NCBI RefSeq assembly: GCF_001693515.2
Contig: NZ_CP042968.1
Coordinates: 3,348,001 to 3,412,000, forward strand
Source of the DNA: Bradyrhizobium paxllaeri
GTDB taxonomy: Bacteria; Pseudomonadota; Alphaproteobacteria; Rhizobiales; Xanthobacteraceae
Direction of reading: 5' to 3'
DNA: 64,000 nucleotides
The stretch's first letter is position 1; each line of letters starts with the position of its first letter. Position numbers and translations under genes: made by a program. Below the pieces are notes generated by a model, which worked only from the letters and a program-made list of their open reading frames with translations, was not told the origin of the DNA and ran no database searches. Below, one piece after another: positions 62,001 to 64,000 of this stretch.

Positions 62001-62942
62001 TCAGTAACGAATTCTGGGATCAAGAAGGGTGTAGGCGAGATCGATCAAGAGATTGACGGCGACATAGATGCCGGACGTCAAAAGGATCATCGCCTGAATC
62101 ACCGGATAGTCGCGCGCCAGCACCGCATCGACGGTGAGGCGGCCGATGCCGGGCACGTTGAACACGCTCTCGGTAACGACGACGCCGGAAATAAGCAGCG
62201 CAAAACCCGTTCCGATCACCGTGATGACGGGCACGGCAGCATTGCGCAGCGCATGGCGCAGCAGAACGCCGGTCTCGCTGATGCCTTTCGCCCGAGCGGT
62301 GCGGACGTAATCCTCACCCAGCACATCGAGCATCGCCGCCCGCGTCATGCGCGCGATCAGCGCGACATAGATGAAGGAGAGCGTGCAGGTCGGCAGGATG
62401 ATGCGCTCGAAGAACGGGCCGAAGCCTGCCGTGATGCTGCGGAAACCCTGCACCGGGACCCAGCGCAGCTCGATTGCAAAGATCTGGATCAGGACGTAGC
62501 CGATCACGAACACCGGCACCGAGAAGCCGATGACCGACAGGCCCATCACGAAACGGTCGATCCACGTGCCGTGCTTCCACGCCGCGATCACGCCCAGCGG
62601 CACGGCGACAATGACAGCCAGGATGATGGTGCAGAGTGCGATCGAGATCGATGGCTCGACACGCCGGCTGATCATCGTCAGCACCGGCACGTTTGATATC
62701 AGCGACATGCCGAGGTCACCCTGCAGCAGCTTGCCGATCCAGGTGAAGAACTGGGTGTAAAGCGGCTCGTTGAGGCCGAGCGACGTGCGGATGCGCTCGA
62801 GCTGTTCAGGCGTCGCGTTGTCGCCGGCCAAAATCGCGGCGGGATCGCCCGGCGTCAGCCGCAGCAGGAGAAACACAAACAGCGCGACCACGCCCATCAC
62901 GGGAATGGCGGCGAGAATGCGGCGAAGCAGATATCCGAGCAT
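62001..62942 (-). CDS. ABC transporter permease, DppB/OppB family
   Basis: A 313-residue protein starting MLGYLLRRILAAIPVMGVVA, the typical DppB leader. It has about six membrane segments, the motif RLTPGDPAAILAGDNATPEQ in the first periplasmic loop, and the EAA loop YVRTARAKGISETGVLLRHA. It pairs with the DppC-type protein to form a di- or oligopeptide channel. It is the first transporter gene of the operon; a 185-base gap with a partial repeat lies between it and the M20 gene upstream. Confidence 0.95.
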   Translation of the reverse strand: MLGYLLRRILAAIPVMGVVALFVFLLLRLTPGDPAAILAGDNATPEQLERIRTSLGLNEPLYTQFFTWIGKLLQGDLGMSLISNVPVLTMISRRVEPSISIALCTIILAVIVAVPLGVIAAWKHGTWIDRFVMGLSVIGFSVPVFVIGYVLIQIFAIELRWVPVQGFRSITAGFGPFFERIILPTCTLSFIYVALIARMTRAAMLDVLGEDYVRTARAKGISETGVLLRHALRNAAVPVITVIGTGFALLISGVVVTESVFNVPGIGRLTVDAVLARDYPVIQAMILLTSGIYVAVNLLIDLAYTLLDPRIRY

Positions 62943-63069
62943 CTTGATCCGTCAGTTGTGGGTGAATTGGGCAGCGCCGGCCTTGGAGCTGGTTTCCGCG
63001 CCACCAACGTAGCATTTCAGCAAGTCCCGTGCCATTGCGCCTGCGTTTTTTGCGATGCAGCTAAGCGAA

Positions 63070-63112
63070 TGTCATGTCGCAAAGGAGCGGGCTTCAGCTC
63101 GCAATGACGGCG
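63070..63112. repeat. Partial family B repeat
   Basis: gtcatgtcgcaaaggagcgg followed by gcttcagctcgcaatgacgg, a short palindrome with family B ends and without the gcaatccat centre. Confidence 0.6.
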
Positions 63113-63127
63113 GTGAGAACGTAGCCC

Positions 63128-64000
63128 TCACTCCAGCGTCGCCAGCAGCCCCGCCATCAGGCGGCCGCGCTCAGCCAAACTATCCACTTCAATATGTTCG
63201 TTGAGCGTATGGGCGTCGGCGCCGCGGACGCCGAGGCCATCCAGCGTCGGGACACCCATAGCACCGGTGAAATTGCCGTCAGAACCGCCGCCGGCGCTGC
63301 CATGGGGCAGTTCGAGGCCAAGCTGCGCGGCAATCCCGCGGGCCTTTTCATACAGCGCCATGGTGCCGGCATCGGGTTCCCACACCGGGCGGGTGACGCC
63401 GCGCGTCACCGTGAAGTTCACGTCATTGCTGGTGCCAGATAGCGCCAGCATGCGTTCGACGCCGCGGTCGAGATCGGCCTGACGCTTGGCCATGCTCAGC
63501 GCCTCGCCGGTGCAGGTGGTGGCGACGCAATTGACCCATTGACCGCCATGCACGATGCCGACCGAGAATGTGCAATCTTCGGTCGTCATGCCGTCGATCG
63601 CTATAATCTGGCGTGCCATTTCGCGGATCGCGGAGCGGCCGGAAGAGAGCGTGGCTCCGGCATGGCTCGGCTTGCCGACAGCTTCGAGATTGAAGCGCGC
63701 AATCGCATAGCGGCCGGTGACGACGCCGTTGTTGGGGCGTCCGGGCTCCGGCACCAGCACATATTTGTTGCGCGCCGCCTCCGCCTCGATGATGTCGCGG
63801 GTCGAGGGGGTGCCGACCTCTTCATCCGGCGTGAACAGCACGGTGATCGGCAGGGGCGTCGTGAACGCGGCGCGGGCCAGTTGCCGGATCGCTTCCAGCG
63901 AGAGGTAATTGCCGCCCTTCATGTCGAAAATGCCGGGGCCGAAGCACTTGCCGCCCTCGCGCCGCCACTTCAGTTTCTCGATGGTGCCGACGGGATGGAC
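63128..64000 (-). CDS. M20 family metallopeptidase (glutamate carboxypeptidase-like), start outside the window
   Basis: The frame is open to the window end at 64000, so the first part of the gene is outside. The visible ~290 residues run from the metal-binding region just before FGPGIFDMKGGNYLSLEAIR, through VLFTPDEEVGTPSTRDIIEA (catalytic Glu-Glu) and the dimerisation domain, to GSAGGGSDGNFTGAMGVPTL and the final metal ligand in HTLNEHIEVDSLAERGRLMA. The GSAGGGSDGN block is typical of carboxypeptidase G2-like M20A enzymes. It cleaves C-terminal glutamate or related amides. It heads the minus-strand peptide uptake and hydrolysis run. Confidence 0.93.
   Translation of the reverse strand, partial: VHPVGTIEKLKWRREGGKCFGPGIFDMKGGNYLSLEAIRQLARAAFTTPLPITVLFTPDEEVGTPSTRDIIEAEAARNKYVLVPEPGRPNNGVVTGRYAIARFNLEAVGKPSHAGATLSSGRSAIREMARQIIAIDGMTTEDCTFSVGIVHGGQWVNCVATTCTGEALSMAKRQADLDRGVERMLALSGTSNDVNFTVTRGVTRPVWEPDAGTMALYEKARGIAAQLGLELPHGSAGGGSDGNFTGAMGVPTLDGLGVRGADAHTLNEHIEVDSLAERGRLMAGLLATLE

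Overview
The window is a high-GC alphaproteobacterial chromosome segment. Gene content and the intergenic palindromes point to a Bradyrhizobium-like member of the Nitrobacteraceae: phasins, a TctC-type solute receptor, a Usg protein, CIRCE-controlled groESL, many peptide and amide hydrolases, and several families of dispersed palindromic repeats. The genus is an inference from style and content.

Layout. 1-3.6 kb: TetR regulator and a membrane-fusion/ABC-2 exporter operon joined by ATGA overlaps. 3.7-8.9 kb: class III cyclase, a small unknown, PhzF-like enzyme, DUF488, TctC receptor and DUF72. 9.0-16.6 kb: phasin, small membrane protein, GT2-GtrA and GT39 glycosyltransferases, a FecR/CHASE2-cyclase pair and a DUF899 protein. 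16.6-23.0 kb: GST, IS5-type relic, frameshifted RtcB-type RNA ligase, DUF2778 protein, two aberrant tandem tRNA-like genes, a soluble slipin and an overlapping MarR-like regulator. 23.4-28.4 kb: Crp-type regulator, small ORFs, second phasin, groESL with CIRCE and a heat-shock-type promoter, usg. 28.4-30.0 kb: IS110/IS1111-type element with a long structured non-coding tail. 30.1-34.5 kb: cupin with a basic tail, nucleoside transporter, MFS transporter and a cache-domain protein. 34.5-37.7 kb: HlyD protein and cellulose-synthase-like glycosyltransferase resembling the rhizobial BgsBA beta-glucan synthase, transcribed into the cache gene. 37.9-38.2 kb: decayed copy of the MFS 3' end. 40.4-47.9 kb: Anbu proteasome homologue, transglutaminase, alpha-E and ATP-grasp genes, split by a peptide-binding protein gene and an IS4-type insertion. 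48-54.8 kb: CinA-N protein, gpt, MetE-like protein, GST, thioredoxin-fold isomerase, quinone reductase and crotonase. 55-64 kb: a long minus-strand set of Dpp-type transporter genes and hydrolases (two M20, one M81/MlrC, one amidase).

How the parts work together. The right end reads as an uptake-and-hydrolysis unit for peptides or amides. The 34-38 kb locus is a probable c-di-GMP-tuned exopolysaccharide synthase with a sensor-like partner. The Anbu/transglutaminase/alpha-E/ATP-grasp set is a known but poorly understood peptide-ligation and proteolysis association, here broken up by mobile DNA. The most unusual neighbourhood is 17.9-23.0 kb, where an RtcB ligase, two odd tRNA-like genes and a soluble slipin suggest an RNA-repair-related locus. 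No rtcA, rtcR or Ro/Rsr gene is visible.

Dispersed palindromes (families A, B, C and D below) fill most intergenic gaps. One copy of family C lies inside a copy of family B, which shows that the elements are or were mobile.
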